Shown here: positions 11,251 to 23,411 of the stretch, piece after piece
Position numbering within the stretch: position 1 is the stretch's first letter
Layout of the letters: every line of letters starts with the position of its first letter
Assembly: GCA_037013495.1 (NCBI GenBank)
Contig: CM072811.1
Span: 14,569,659 to 14,633,658, forward strand
Source of the DNA: Hippophae tibetana
Lineage: Eukaryota; Streptophyta; Magnoliopsida; Rosales; Elaeagnaceae
Length of the DNA stretch: 64,000 bases
Direction of reading: 5' to 3'
Translations under genes and position numbers: made by a program
The notes under the pieces: model-generated
What the model was told of the DNA's origin: nothing
What the model saw: only the letters and a program-made list of their open reading frames with translations
Database searches by the model: none

Positions 11251-12123
11251 GTCCCAAAAAGCTTTTGATTCCCTTCAAGTTCTTTGGTGGTGGTAGTTTT
11301 TATATGGTTGCAATTGTAGCTCAATCAACCTCAATTCCTTTAGATGACACTCTATGGCCAAGCACGATCCCTTATTAAACCATGAAATTACATTTTTCCC
11401 AGTTTAGGAAAAGATTTATATCTTCATATCTCTACAAAACAAGAGCTAAATTATGAAAATAATGATCAAAAGATGTACCAAAAACTAAAAAGTCATCCAT
11501 GAAAATTTCCATTATATCTTCCACCATATCAGAAAAGATAGCCATCATGCAACATCAAAATGTTGCTGGGGCATTACACAATCCAAAGGGCATCCTTCCA
11601 AAAGAAAATGTTCCATAGGGGCATATAAATGTAGTTTTCTCCTTATCTTCGGGGGCTCTGGCAATCTGGTTATACCCCAAATAACCACCTAAGAAGCAAT
11701 AATTGGGATAACTAGCCAATTGATTTAACACTTAATCAATGAATGGAAGTGGAAAATGATTCTTCCTTTTTGCTTTGTTCAACTTACGGTAATCCATACA
11801 TACACACCAACCTATGACTATTCTTATAGGAATAAAATCATTATTGTCATTTTTCACCATCGTTATTCCACCCTTTTTTTAGCATAAATAATTCTAGCAT
11901 TGAAGAGCTTTAAAATTTTAGCTCTCACAACTTCCTTCATTCCTAGACTTAATCTTCTTTGAGGCTCAATTAATGGTTTGTAAATTTCCTTCAATAGAAT
12001 CTTGGGCATGCAAATGGAAGGACTTATACCTTTTATGTCAGAGATAGTCCATCCCAAGGCTATTCTATGCTCCCTTAATACAAGCAAAAAAAATTCCTCT
12101 TCTTCGGGTGTAAGTGATGCCAC
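11251..12123 (-). pseudogene. Athila-like reverse transcriptase
   Basis: The N-terminus is open (11863-12123): LTPEEEEFFLLVLREHRIAL, GWTISDIKGISPSICM, EAQRRL-like IEPQRRLSLGMKEVV. Further on come CMDYRKLNKAK, FPLPFID, FLGGYLGYNQI, MPFGLCNAPATF, and FMDDFLVFG at 11489-11503, so the YXDD-type box is intact. The other catalytic Asp (family FLDGYSGYNQI) is Gly here (codon 11687-11689). Several stops and a TGA after NAPATF confirm a dead copy. Confidence 0.88.
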
Positions 12124-12900
12124 AACAATAAATAGAAAGTTGTAACTATTACCTAAGAATGCATAGAAAATATGCTTAGGAAATTACTTCAACTCTGGAG
12201 TTGTAGTTTGCTGCACGTAGAGATTATAAAATATGTCTTTGCTACCATCAACTCTAGCCTCTCCACATCTTTGTTAAATGATGTAACCTACTACAATGCT
12301 TCCAAGGCAAATACATAGTGGATAAATTCTTCACTAACAAAAGGTAAATCATTTTTACAAACAACAAAGTTATTAAAATCATAACCATGAGATGAAGTGG
12401 TGATACATCATTCTAGGTAATCGGCTGTCATATCTTCTTGAAAGGATTCTACTTCACATTGTTCAATGATATCTACCCAAAAGCAAGTGCTTTGATCTTC
12501 TGGAAATCTCATGGCTTCATATATGTTGAATGTAACCTCTTCCTTGTTCACTCTCAATTTTAACTCACCCTTTTAAACATTCATTAAAGCTTTTCCCATA
12601 GCCAATAATGGCTGGCCAAGAATTAGTGGGACATCATGTTCCTCATCCATATCTAACACCACAAAATCAACAGTAAAAATAAATTTATCCACCTTTACGA
12701 ATATATCTTCTATGATTCTATGTGGATACTTGATGTATCGGTCTGCTAGTTGTAAAGAAATGGTTGATTTTTTCATCTATCCAAGTCCCAATTTTCTATA
12801 AACGAAAAATGGCATAAGATTAATGCTAGCACCAATATCACATAAAACTTTATCAAAAAATGAATTTCCAATAGTACAAGGAAAAGTGAAACTCCCTGGA
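12124..12900 (-). pseudogene. Athila-like aspartic protease and linker to RT
   Basis: The active-site motif reads CDIGASINLMPF, with its Asp codon at 12837-12839. It is followed after a stop by TISLQLADRYIKYPHRIIED, FVKVDKFIFTVDFVVLDM and VPLILGQPLLAMGKALMNV (12573-12776). This is the full retropepsin-like order of Athila elements. The DNA from 12124 to 12560 is the linker that normally holds LPSHLKYAFLG-type sequence. Only traces (FLGNSYNF) remain. Confidence 0.82.
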
Positions 12901-14571
12901 TATTTTAATTTTTAAGGTAATTTCTTTTGAAGAATGGCATTACATTCTTCAGAAACCTTCAATATTTCGAAATCCTTCAACCTTCTCTTCTTACAAATGA
13001 TTTACTTTAGGAATTTGACATAATTTGGAATTTGTTCCAAGGCATCTACAATGGGAATATTTATGTGAAATTTATTAAAAATATCCAAAAACTTAGAAAA
13101 TGTTTTATCTAATTTTTGTTTTTGAAAGTGTTGAGGATTAGGAAGTGGAGTAGAGCGAATAAGAGGATTGTTAAAAAATGAAATTGATGGAGTCATGTCA
13201 ATCACTCTTAGTGTATCATCAATAATCTCTTCTTTTACTTTATTATTTCTTTGGCCATTGTTTGGAGCTGTAGGGGTTGACTTGGTTTCCTTTGATGGTG
13301 ACCTCTCAATTTCTCTTCCACTCCTAAGTGTAATGGCCTTGCATTGTTCCATTGGATTCACTTATATATTGCTAGGAAAAGTTTCTCTTTGTTAGGCATT
13401 GATGGTCATGGTTAGTTGCCCAATTTGCACTTCAAGATTTTTCATAGTGGCTCCCATATTGCTACAATAAGTCTCAATGCTATCTACCCATGAATCACTC
13501 TTTTTAAACCTTTCTTTGGTCTCCTCAACAATGGAAACGATGGAATCCTCAAGTGACATCTTCTTACTTGGTTAACTATCAAACCTTGGAGGAGATTACA
13601 ACACATTATTTACGTTTCCATAAGAAAAATTCTCATGATTTCAAAGCCCTAGATGGTAGTAATTTGGCATAGGATTACAACGATAGTTTTAGTTTTGATT
13701 GTTGATGTATTGAACCTATTCTTGCTTTACTTCATTCATCGGGACTATCGTACTTGAATATGTAACATATTCTACACTTTGTGGTATTCTTTGGGTTTTC
13801 AAGGTTGAAACCTGATGAGATAGAGAAGCAACTTGAGCTAAAAGGGCAGTAAATGACTCCAATTCATGAATCCTAGCAACTTTCTTAGTCATAGATCTTT
13901 CAGTTGGCCATTGATAGTTGTTAGAGGCAATTTAATTAATCTCTTCCAAACGAGAAGTAGCATCCTCACCTATCTTTGACATCAAAGTTCCACTAGAAGA
14001 AGTATCAACTATGATTTTAGTTGACCATTTAACATATTATAGAGCATCTTAACTTGCAACTAATCTGATAATCCATGTTAAAGGCAATGCCAAATCGAAT
14101 ATTTATATCTTTCCCATGCTTCATAAAGTGTCTCAAAATAATTTTGTCTGAATTAACCAATCTCATTCCTGAGTTGGTTTTTATAGGTGGAAATAATTTA
14201 GCAAGAACCTTTTCTACCATGTCCCGCCAACTAATCATGCTTCTCGGTTATAGAGATTGTAGCAAACCTCTGGCCTTATCCCTCAATGAAAAAGGAAATA
14301 ATCTCAATCTAATGGTGTCTTCAATAACACCATTCATCTTTAAAATCTCACAAATCTCCAAAGAACATCATCGAATGAATATAGGTATCATCAAGTGGTA
14401 ATATACTAAATTGGGCTTGTTGCACCATACTAATCAACGCCGGTTTGAGTTCAAAATTATTGGCATTAATGGTATGTTATCTTATACCTGAATAATTGTC
14501 ATTCACAATTGACCTTACATAATCCTTCAAGGTGTGTGGCTGTGCATTATGTTCTCCTTCAGCCATGGTAA
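12901..14571 (-). pseudogene. Athila-like gag
   Basis: Start Met at 14569-14571 (MAEGEHNAQPHTLKDYVRSI). Next come HTINANNFELKPALISMVQQ (after a TAA in GIR-stop-H), the capsid block SWRDMVEKVLAKLFPPIKT (14160-14235), and near the C-terminus EQCKAITLRSGREIE with FQKQKLDKTFSKFLDIFNKF and ALEQIPNYVKFLK (13002-13361). Those last blocks form the gag-protease bridge of Athila elements. A zinc knuckle was not found. The middle (13400-14000) has lost its frame. Confidence 0.85.
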
Positions 14572-14771
14572 GTACATTGTGATCTAAAAGTTTTTTCAAT
14601 TTCCATATCAAAAAGAATAATGTTTTGAGTTCTAGCATGACACATCCAACGTCAAAAACACACCTAGAGAAAAATAAAAAATAAAAAAATATAAAAAAAT
14701 GAAATAAAATGCAATTCTAAATTAAAACCAAGATTAATTTATATTGATATTGGAAAATAAGAAGAAATAAA
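14572..14771 (-). other. Leader of the Athila-like element
   Basis: Non-coding A+T-rich stretch between PBS and gag start. Confidence 0.5.
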
Positions 14772-14789
14772 TCCTCTAAAATGGTGCCA
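14772..14789 (-). other. Primer-binding site, tRNA-Asp type (Athila)
   Basis: Minus strand TGGCACCATTTTAGAGGA aligns with the Athila/Tat-type TGGCGCCGTTGCCGGGGA at 12 of 18 positions. Three of the six differences are G to A. Confidence 0.55.
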
Positions 14790-14794
14790 AAAAC

Positions 14795-16046
14795 TTCATC
14801 GTTGAAAAACTACAAGTGCATAATATCATAGTTTTATAGTAAAGTGATAAGAAGAGTATCATCCTCAGGGATTGGTAACTGATTTTTGACAATTATCAAA
14901 GTATGCTAATCTCAATTTTATCTAGAGAAGTCATTAAAGATGTTGTATATAATTGGAAATTAAAATAAAATCAATTTAAAAAAATGCGCATAAGAAAAGA
15001 AAGATGTTGTTCGAAGATCAAATTAATGGGAAAAAAATTTCTAGGGAATCGATTTCACCTAATCTCTTACTATGCTTTACTTATCTATCTAATTTAATTT
15101 AATTCTCTCTGTTTGTTAGCAATCTCCAAAAAACTTCCAAAATCCTCTTTCGATAGTTAATTGGAAACATTCTTGTTCATCAATTTACATATGAGTATGC
15201 AATTTAATGAAGCAAGAAAGCATTAAGACCAATGATTTTAATATTACACGGGTTCATACAAGTTTTTGATCTCTATATTTACCTACGCTGAAATATTACA
15301 AATCTATCCTATATATCCATATTTTGATAGAAAATCACAAGATCAAAATCATCTAATTAATGGCTGATTATTTAAAAGCAATAAACTCAGAATAAATCAG
15401 ATAAAAATTAGAGAAATAATTCAAATTAACATGGAAAATCAATCATGGTTTGGAATTAAATTACATCTTTTTCCTAGAATAAAGAAAATTTAGTTCATGC
15501 TAAAAATTAAATTTAGCATGAATGAATTAACAATAATTTTTCTTGGAAGATTTGAAAAGAAAATGAATGACAAAAACTTTTCTTCGTGTTCCTCTCTTTT
15601 AGCTCTTCTCTGGTGCATTTTTCTCTTATTAGCTTTTGCCTCAGTTACCTAGTGCTTTTCTCGAAAAACCCTCACCGCATTTTTTGTGTTTTCTTTTCAT
15701 TTCTAGCCAGCACCACCTTCTCTGTTTTGTTTTTCCCATCGTTAATCTTATATATATAGTCAAATAACATGAGTTCTTTCCCATCTTTTTTTCTTTTTTT
15801 TTTGTTTAAATCAGACACCTTTTGTTTATTGAAATATTTATTTAAATTTGATTTCAATAAATCTAAATTTAAATTTAAGAATTCTTAGACGATATGCTTC
15901 TAAAAATTTTAGATCTTCATTTTATTCAAATCTACACTAAAACATAAACAATAATAATGAAGTTTAAAATCAATAAAAAATAAATAATATTATCTAAAGT
16001 TTATAGTTGAGAAGTGATAAATTATGTCAAATTATGCAAGTCATCA
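14795..16046 (-). mobile_element. 5' LTR of the Athila-like element (family C)
   Basis: The LTR lies between the PBS and the plus-strand end AAGTCATCA at 16046, giving about 1.25 kb. The same terminal 40 bp (GAGAAGTGATAAATTATG...) recurs at 63378-63417 next to a PPT, which fixes that boundary. A minus-strand TATA-like run lies at 15749-15758. The exact inner edge near 14795-14803 is uncertain. No matching 3' LTR is visible below 10 kb. Confidence 0.65.
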
Positions 16047-16843
16047 AGGATTAATCCCGAGTTTTGAGAGACAAACTAAATTAGTAGGCATATTTTTTCA
16101 GAGTCATAAGCCATCATGGTAGGAACTCGAGCAAAGGAATGATTGAGACTATCAATGAGGAGGGAGTATCTTCACAAGACCACAATTTTCCAGCCCGTAA
16201 AGAGGCCATAGTGGAGGTCGATCCCCACTAACATCTGGCAGGTCAACTTCTCATGCTACGGATAGAGCTCGAGGAATCTAGACAAAAACATTGGGCACTT
16301 TAATCACAATCAGGCCTGTTCATTCCTCAAGGTTAAGTTACAAATGTAGTTGGTAGAATCAGGCCAAATCTTGTTATGCCCGTGCCTACCAAGGGTGAAA
16401 ATGCAGCTGAGGATGACCCACCCCTTAAATGGATAGGGCTCAATAAAGAACAGTTGTAACAAGATGGAGAATGTTGGGAAGCAAGATTCTGGGCACTAGA
16501 TGAAGCTAATAGAATGCTCTCCAAACCCTAAAAAAAGCCAATAAAAGGCAAGACAGGGGTAAGACACCATACGATATGGATAAAGATTGTGCACAACTAT
16601 GTGTTTCCCTTTTTTTTATGAAATAGAGCATGATGAGCCCTTAGCCAAGTTTAGTGCTCCCAAGTGCTAGGACTACCAAGGTACCATAGATATGATGACG
16701 TATGTGCAACACTTTAAGATGGTTATGACCTCTGTGAGCCTCGCTCAAGACAAAAGAGATGGAATGATGTGTATATTGTTTGCTTCCACCTAATGTGATG
16801 GTGTACAAAAGTGGTTCAACAACCTAGCACCCTGTACCATGAC
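16047..16843 (+). pseudogene. Tat-type Ty3 gag, N-terminal part (copy D1)
   Basis: A plus-strand ATG at 16116 gives MVGTRAKE and then TGA. Later frames carry NEEGVSSQDHNFPARKEAIV, RIELEESRQKHW, NLVMPVPTKGENAAEDDPPL and ALDEANRMLSKP, typical of the charged N-terminal part of Tat gag. The copy at 57204 onward has the same arrangement. The gag is interrupted at 16843 by solo LTR A and resumes at 18959. Confidence 0.65.
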
Positions 16844-18953
16844 TGTTGTTGGTTTTCAACACACAGAAAAACGTGCAAGTATACACGGTCACAAGTAATA
16901 ATATGATAAGTAAAATATCGTTTCCACAGAGATTTGTTACTAGTATTCGTTAATTATTAAAATTATTTCAACCTAATTCTATCCAAACAGTCGATAATTT
17001 GATGCAGTTTGACTAACTCACTTTTATAACAGATTGCAAGAAAATTCTAGGATTGCAGTTTCACCCAATTAATCCACTTGAATCATTATATTTTATCTTG
17101 ATTTATGTTATCGTGTTTTAAGTTGTTAACCAAGAACTCCTAATTTATCCATATATCTCTCCCGAGCTCCATACAGAAACATCTAGTTAAAATGATTCAC
17201 TATATTCTATGCGAATTAAATTCAACCAGATTTATTAAGTTCTGAGTTCTCTAACAGTTACGCATACAATAAAAGTATATTTCTATCTCTTATGTATATA
17301 CGTTATTTCATCACGAGCAACACACAAAAATACCTTTTTCAAGTTTATTTAAATGTCACATATCAGTTAATTAATCTTCCGATAATTAAAAGCATTAAAC
17401 ACAGATACAATAAACAACTTAAAACAGTCCCTTAAATCATTCAAAAATATTTAATTCAAATTTCATAATTTACGCTACACTGCAATCCTAGAACAAATGT
17501 ATTAGTTCATCGCAGAATTTAAAATTACAACACAACAAAAATAAAACATTGCAGAGAAAGAAAATTAAAAGAAAATGGATAAGAAAAAAAACTCTTTCAC
17601 GATTCCTCAATGAAAAATAAATTTCATTCCTTTCCTTCTTCTTTGTTGTCTTCTTTCTCTGTAATTTCCCTAAGAAAATACAACATAAAATGTTAAATCA
17701 ATACTCTGCGTGTTTTGTGTAACACGCAAACAAAAAAAAAAAGAAATTAAAATGTTACAAGGAAGAAAAACTTGCAAGAACTGCTAGTTTTCTAATACAA
17801 CATAAAATGTTAAATCAATACTCTGCGTGTTTTGTGTAACACGCAAACAAGAAAAAAAAAAGAAATTAAAATGTTACAAGGAAGAAAAACTTGCAAGAAC
17901 TGCTAGTTTTCTCCCAAAATTTCGAGAGAAAATAGAAGAAAAGAAAAAAATGCTACAACTAAAAATGAACTGAAAAAAAGAAAAAGCCAGTCTCCCCCCA
18001 CGCGTATCCCCCAAAAACATATATCCCCTTTTTTATTTTTCTTTTTTTATTTTTTTATTTTTTTATATTTTATCATCAGTGGGGAACAAGATTGTATGGG
18101 AGTAGCACGCGAAAATACACTCTGCAAATTTTTTGAATTTTTTTTCTTTTTCCGCATGCCACGTGTCACCATGTGATTCGTTGAGAGAACTGTAGTGCCA
18201 CGTGGCAGCTTTTCATTGGGCGGTAAGCCGGACGCATGAAGAACGCGTCGCACAGGATTTTTACGCGAGCGGCTCGGTGCGCGACAGCTGGGATGGACGC
18301 GATTCAATCTGGACCGTTCAAGAGATCCAACGGTCAGCGATGGCCTCGGGGGAATCTGCGCAGCCGACATGTGGGGCCCACTCTGACGCCGGCCTGCGCG
18401 ACACATGGGACCCACTGGCACGCCGAGCCGCGCGTAGATTCTACACGCGATTTTGCCTCGTCTGGTTGTACTCGCCAAATCTGGACCGTTGAATTGATGA
18501 TCGAACGGTGCGTGATGAACGTCGTGATTTGTACGAGTGCGATTCTTTTCCTGCGCAGAAAATTCAAACTTTTATTAATTATACTTTGAGCCACAAATTT
18601 AATCCAAATTACATTTTGCACTTTCTTAAATTACAGTTAAGCCCTTTGCTAATTTTAAATTAAATTTTTAAACTTTTAATAATTATAATTAAGCCCAAAT
18701 TTAATTTAAATTATATTTTCGATTTTTATAAATTGTAATTAAGAAACTATATTATCATAAATTATATTTGTGGACAGAAATATGAAATTAAGTACATTTT
18801 CGATACAAATTATTTAATTTTATTAAAAATGTATTTTTAGCACATAAAAGTAAAATATTACTTTATTTAACAAAAATTAACTAAATATTAATAGAACATA
18901 GCAATTATCATTACTAAAATTGATGAAAATAACTGTATAAAATACATTTATCA
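16844..18953 (-). mobile_element. Solo LTR, family A, 2110 bp, TSD ATGAC
   Basis: Begins TGTTGTTGG and ends TACATTTATCA, flanked by a perfect 5-bp duplication ATGAC (16839-16843 and 18954-18958) inside Tat gag. No internal region is present, so unequal recombination probably left a solo LTR. Orientation is minus: the end near 16850 carries the GTGCAAGTATACACGG and ATATCGTTTCCACAG blocks that lie next to the PBS in related LTRs. A TATA-like motif (GGGATATATG, minus) lies at 18018-18027. 18130-18560 is a GC-rich U3 segment. Open frames in that segment are incidental. Confidence 0.85.
17677..17912. repeat. 117-bp tandem duplication inside solo LTR A
   Basis: Two almost identical copies, 17677-17793 and 17794-17912, differ mainly in an A-rich run. 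Each holds ACTCTGCGTGTTTTGTGTAA and GCAAGAACTGCTAG. It lies downstream of the TATA-like motif in the minus direction, in the probable R/U5 region. Confidence 0.9.
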
Positions 18954-18958
18954 ATGAC

Positions 18959-19156
18959 CTCATTTTCATAGTTTGCCAAGTTTTTCATTACCAATTATGC
19001 CTACCACAAGCCCTTAAGGATGAAGTCTTACCACCTCTTTTCAATCACCCAGGGAAGAGGTGAATGTATTGAAGAGTACATAAGGAGGTTTAGGGAGGAA
19101 AAGCTATAAATATCATATTGCCCGAGCTCTAAACCGATGGAGGCCTTCAAGCGGGG
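18959..19156 (+). pseudogene. Tat gag capsid fragment (continuation of D1)
   Basis: Translates as FITNYAYHKPLRMKSYHLFS, then ITQGRGECIEEYIRRFREEK. This is the Retrotrans_gag signature and matches the copy at 57955-58080 (IIQERGESIEEYMNRSRKEK). It is cut at 19157 by an inverted family B LTR. Confidence 0.75.
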
Positions 19157-19485
19157 TGATGAACAAGATCTGCATTAATATCGATCTTGCAAATACTTTG
19201 GTTTTATATTTGTAAAACTCTCGCAAGTGACGAATCATTTTATAGAAAATGAACTCCTAAGATCGATCTAAGGAAGAAATATATGTGGTTTCTAATTTAT
19301 TATTCAAAATCATAAAGAAAAAATTAAATCCTAAACATCCTATCATGATATTTGGGTTTTATGTTTTCTAATCTAATAACATAAAAAATAAAAATAGATA
19401 TAGATTCAATAAACAATAATGCAAATTTTTATCATTTATAACATTGGAGTGTCTAAGGATATAATAATTAAGTTAATTATGCTTA
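19157..19485 (-). mobile_element. Family B LTR (B1), inverted, first part
   Basis: Starts TGATGAACAAG and follows the family B 3' end in reverse (GCAAATACTTTGGTTTTATA, CTCGCAAGTGACGAATC). It is interrupted at 19485 by solo LTR B2 and continues at 21217-22146, where it meets a PPT. It is therefore the 3' LTR of a minus-strand element. Confidence 0.8.
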
Positions 19486-19913
19486 TGATTAGTGTTCAAA
19501 AAACACTAAAATTACCATGATTTTATGCACATTAATTGATTAAAAATATATATATTTATATGATTTTATCATATATTTATATATATTTGTCTTTTCGAAA
19601 TCACGGGTATTTTCGCTTAAAAACGTAACTTAAAGACTCAAACAGGAATACTAGAGGCAATACATCACAAATATATTCATAAAATAAATGAGAAAAAGTC
19701 AACAAATATGGAAAAATTAGACAAAATGGGTCAAAAGGGTCAAAAAGGAGGAAATCGCGCCGACCATCGTGGGAAATATGCCTAGCCTGCTCCCATATGC
19801 GCGCACAGCCGCCCCACATCAACATGACATCATCAAATGATGTCATCATTCACTAATCCGCGTTTCCACCATTTTTTATCATTTTTCACCCACTTTTTCT
19901 TCTTATCCTCACC

Positions 19914-19920
19914 TATAAAT
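19914..19920 (+). promoter_or_regulatory. TATA box of LTR B2
   Basis: CCTCACCTATAAATACCC is conserved at the same place in the other full-length family B LTRs (60912; minus strand 25139-25145 and 31255-31262). Transcription should start about 30 bp downstream, in the CT/A-rich stretch. Confidence 0.75.
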
Positions 19921-20051
19921 ACCCATATTCTCTTCATAAATAAACACACCTCAAAACATATCTTCTCTTCTCTTTCTTTCTCTCATTTCTTAGTTTTTTT
20001 AGTTTTTCTTAGTTTTTCTAGTTTTTCTTAGTTAGTTTTTCTTAGTTTTAG

Positions 20052-20076
20052 AGTTCTTCTCTTTTTGAGAAGAACT
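20052..20076 (+). repeat. Perfect hairpin in R region of LTR B2
   Basis: AGTTCTTCTC, T5 loop, GAGAAGAACT: a 10-bp stem, about 135 nt after the TATA box and about 35 nt before AATAAA. It is present in all five family B LTRs that contain this region. Confidence 0.85.
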
Positions 20077-20111
20077 AGTTATGTTTTTATAATTTATTTT
20101 CTTTTCGATTC

Positions 20112-20117
20112 AATAAA
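20112..20117 (+). promoter_or_regulatory. AATAAA polyadenylation signal of LTR B2
   Basis: GATTCAATAAATGGGAGTGC, conserved in LTR B copies (61085-61090; minus strand 24937-24942 and 21929-21934). It defines the end of R downstream of the hairpin. Confidence 0.65.
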
Positions 20118-21216
20118 TGGGAGTGCAAATTTTATTTGGAGGTTTTCTAGCAACGGGAATAACAACAAAGTATTGTTAGGATTTTATTTTCTTTACAGTT
20201 ATTTTTTATGCTTTATTCTTACATGTTATATTTAATTTGTTTGTGATTAAATTTAACTTTGCTAGCTATTTGTAAACATGATATAATAATAACGTTGTTA
20301 TTCTTGCGAAATATTAAATAGGTAAAAATCTCTAAAATGAATTGATTTTATTTTTATTCAAGATTTTATATTAAGAATTTTAGAGAGAAATATATTATTT
20401 TTCATTACAAACTTAAATATGAAAATTAGATTTTAAGGTTTAGTTATCCGGTCTGATTTAGAGTAGTGCTCTTTTATTTGTTGGTACAATCGCCCGGTAG
20501 ATAGAGTGAAGCTCTATTTCAAAAGTTTTTATAAGAATTATTATCTAAAAATGTATTAACAACATGTTTGCAGTGATGGTTTTAAAACTTGAAAGTTAGT
20601 ATTTGGATAATTAAATTCTTAGGTTTAATTTGGACACCTTGAATAAAGTTTAAACTGTCTAACCCCACCAAAGGTGGCATTTAAATGGTTCATTTTCAAT
20701 CTCTTAGAAAAAGGAATTAATTTAATTAACCAAATTAGTTATCAACCCCACCCATAGGTGTTAATTTATTTGTTTAGTTAACAAAGAATATCTAACCCTA
20801 CCAAAGGTGGTATTCATATAAAAAAGAGAGAATCAATAAATATCAATTCATATCTTTAATAACCTAAATAATATGAGCAAGCATAATTAACTTAGTTATT
20901 ATATCGATAAATACTCCACTATTTTAAATGATAAAATTTGCATAAATGTTTATTGAATCTCTATCTATGTTTATTTTTATGTTCTTAGATTAAAAAACAC
21001 AAAAACCCAAATATCTTGACATGATGTTTAGGATTTAATTTCTTTTTTAAAAGTTTAAATAATAAATTAAAAACCACATATATTCCTTCCTTAGATCGAC
21101 CTTGGGAGTATACTTATCATTTTCTACGAAATGATTCGTGCACTTATGAGAGTTTTATAAATATAAAACCAAAGTAATGGCAGAATCGGCGATGCCAGTC
21201 TTTGCTCATGAGCTTG

Positions 21217-22146
21217 CTTATATTATTTAGGTTATTCAAGATATAAAAATATATTTGTTGATTTTCTTCTTTTGGTATTAAAGTGTCCTTAGGAAGGGTC
21301 CAAATTCTTTTTTTAATATTAATTAACTAATATCCTTAGACGGGACCTATTAATTAATTAAGTATTAAAATTTAGCTTTATTTCTAACAAAATAGCAAAC
21401 CATCTACTCAGTTTTAGGAGGAGTTAATTAATTAGACTTTATTCAAGGTGTCTAAATTAAACTTAAGAATTTAATTATGTGAGTACTAACTTTCAAGTTT
21501 TAAAATCATTATTGAAAATTTGTCGTTAATACATTTTCGAATAGTAGTTCTTATAAAAAAACCTTTGAAATAAAGCTTCACTCTAACTACTCTAAATTAG
21601 ACTGAATAATTAAACCTTAAAATCTAAAAAAGTTTGTAATGAAAAATAATATATTTATCTCTAACATTCTTAATATAAAATCTTGAATAAAAACAAAATC
21701 AATTTATTTTATGAAAATGTTTTACCTATTAATATTTTGTATGCATAAGAACATTATCATTATATTTTATTTGCAAATAGCCAGCCATGTTAAATTCAAT
21801 CGTATACAAATTAAACATAAAAAATAATTATAAATAATTCATTTTAAGATTATACCTAAGAAGAGTCCTTATAGAACTTTGAGGCTAATTTTGTTGTCAA
21901 AAAACCTCTCAATAGATTTGGATTTCCATTTATTGAATCAAAAAATAAAAATCTATAAAATATAGTTAGTTCTTCTCAAAAAGAGAAGAACTTTAAAACT
22001 AAAAACAAAAAAACTTTCTAGAGAGAGAAAGCTAGAAAGAGAAAGAATTAAGATAAATATATATAAAAATATACAAATATAAATATATTTAATCAATTAA
22101 ATTACATTAAATCGTGATAATTTTTGTGATTTTAAAGTACTCATCA
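21217..22146 (-). mobile_element. Family B LTR (B1), inverted, second part
   Basis: Resumes the sequence broken at 19485 and ends ACTCATCA, the reverse complement of the LTR start TGATGAGT. It contains the conserved hairpin at 21968-21992 and the polyadenylation signal at 21929-21934. The G+C-rich U3 island and TATA region seen in other copies are missing, so the LTR carries a large deletion near 22030. Confidence 0.8.
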
Positions 22147-23411
22147 CAACCCCTAACTAGCTTCTTGTTAGTCCTTAAGCAAGAGAAGCGATAAAAACTA
22201 AAATAAAAACAAAAAATTAAATTATCCTAAATCACTTCTGTGGATTGACACAGTTTCATTTAACATATGCAAAAGCCTTTGAACCCCTCAGTTTCTCTAG
22301 TGGACAAGTTTAAGTTTCGTGAGCGTTTTTAGTAATGACACCCACAAACATTATAAAAATGAAAACAAAATAAAAAAAATAAAACAAGAAGTTAAATAAA
22401 GTAAAAGACTAAAATAAAATAAATAAATGTAATAAAAAATATATAATGCTTATAGTCTCTTTTAAATTTCATAATTAAAATCTTAAGCATCGATTATTTC
22501 AACTTCCTAAACATTCATGATATATCTCAAAAACACTAAATCCTATGGGTTCAAACACTTATACTAATTTATATGCGAAAGAGTTGATATATTGAAATGA
22601 ACTAATATGTTTGCATGTATAAAGAAGAAAGGCTCAAAGTGTTATTTTAATGTTAATCTCATGAAATGAATCAAATGTAAGGATTTATAAAATATTATAC
22701 ATTACTTTCATGCATCAAAAAATTCATCAAATAAAAATATCAAGTAATATGCCTTTTAGAAAATGTAAGAAAATACAATGATTTCTCACAACTATTTAGA
22801 CTTTTTGGGTCATAGTATATAGATTATAATATTCATTTTTCACTTTTTCTTTCTTTTCTTTTTCTTTTTCTTTCTCTTATATTCTTTTTTTATAAGAGAA
22901 TACATATTTTTAGAGAATGGACCCATTTACCGATTGTACATTATTTTTATATGGTAAGGTGAATGATTAATATTTAACATTTTTGTTTGTATTTGTATTG
23001 GTAACTCTAGATATATTTCTTTTTTAATAGAAGTCTTACATGAATGAAGAAAAGAATATACTATCAATTTCTACTTAAATAATTTAATCGAAGGAAATGA
23101 AAAATATATATATAACACTTCATTAGGATGTAAAAATCCAGACAATAATGCTAAGTCCTATAGAGATCATCTAATAATGCTGAAAAAGTAAGAAAAGTGT
23201 TTAGAGTAGAAAAAATAATATTTATCACTCAGAATAAAATATAATGGGCTCAAAATATGTCTCACAAGGGTAGTCCTTACTATTTGATTCCTAAACACCG
23301 ATTTTGGGTTTAATATAATTTCTACACCTTATCAAGAAACACAGTTACAACAAAAACTAACTAATTACTATATACTCTGTGATATGTTTTCAAAAATTAA
23401 CCTAAAGGTGC
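22147..23411 (-). other. Internal 3' non-coding region of a family B element, with PPT
   Basis: Minus strand GCTAGTTAGGGGTTG (22147-22161) is the polypurine tract next to LTR B1. The rest is A+T-rich, has no coding sequence that I recognise, and is collinear with 31769-33110 (for example TTTGATTCCTAAACACCGAT and TAGAGAATGGACCCAT). It breaks off near 23411 at LTR A. Confidence 0.6.

Larger units (their letters stand above)
19486..21211 (+). mobile_element. Solo LTR B2 inserted inside LTR B1
   Basis: Starts TGATTAGTGTTCAAAAAACA and ends GCTCATGA (expected CA). The flanking 5-mers GCTTA (19481-19485) and GCTTG (21212-21216) are a TSD with one transition, and the host LTR reads straight across them (compare GCTTGCTCATATTATTTAGG at about 24171). 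LTR signals: a perfect 10-bp dyad ATGACATCAT/ATGATGTCAT at 19824-19846, TATA at 19914, a hairpin at 20052-20076 and AATAAA at 20112. Confidence 0.85.

Noticed and set aside
18047-18621. Overlapping open frames of 95-143 codons on both strands
   Set aside because: They lie in the GC-rich U3 of solo LTR A. Frames on opposite strands overlap, and the Arg/Ser/Pro-rich composition follows the base content. No domain seen.
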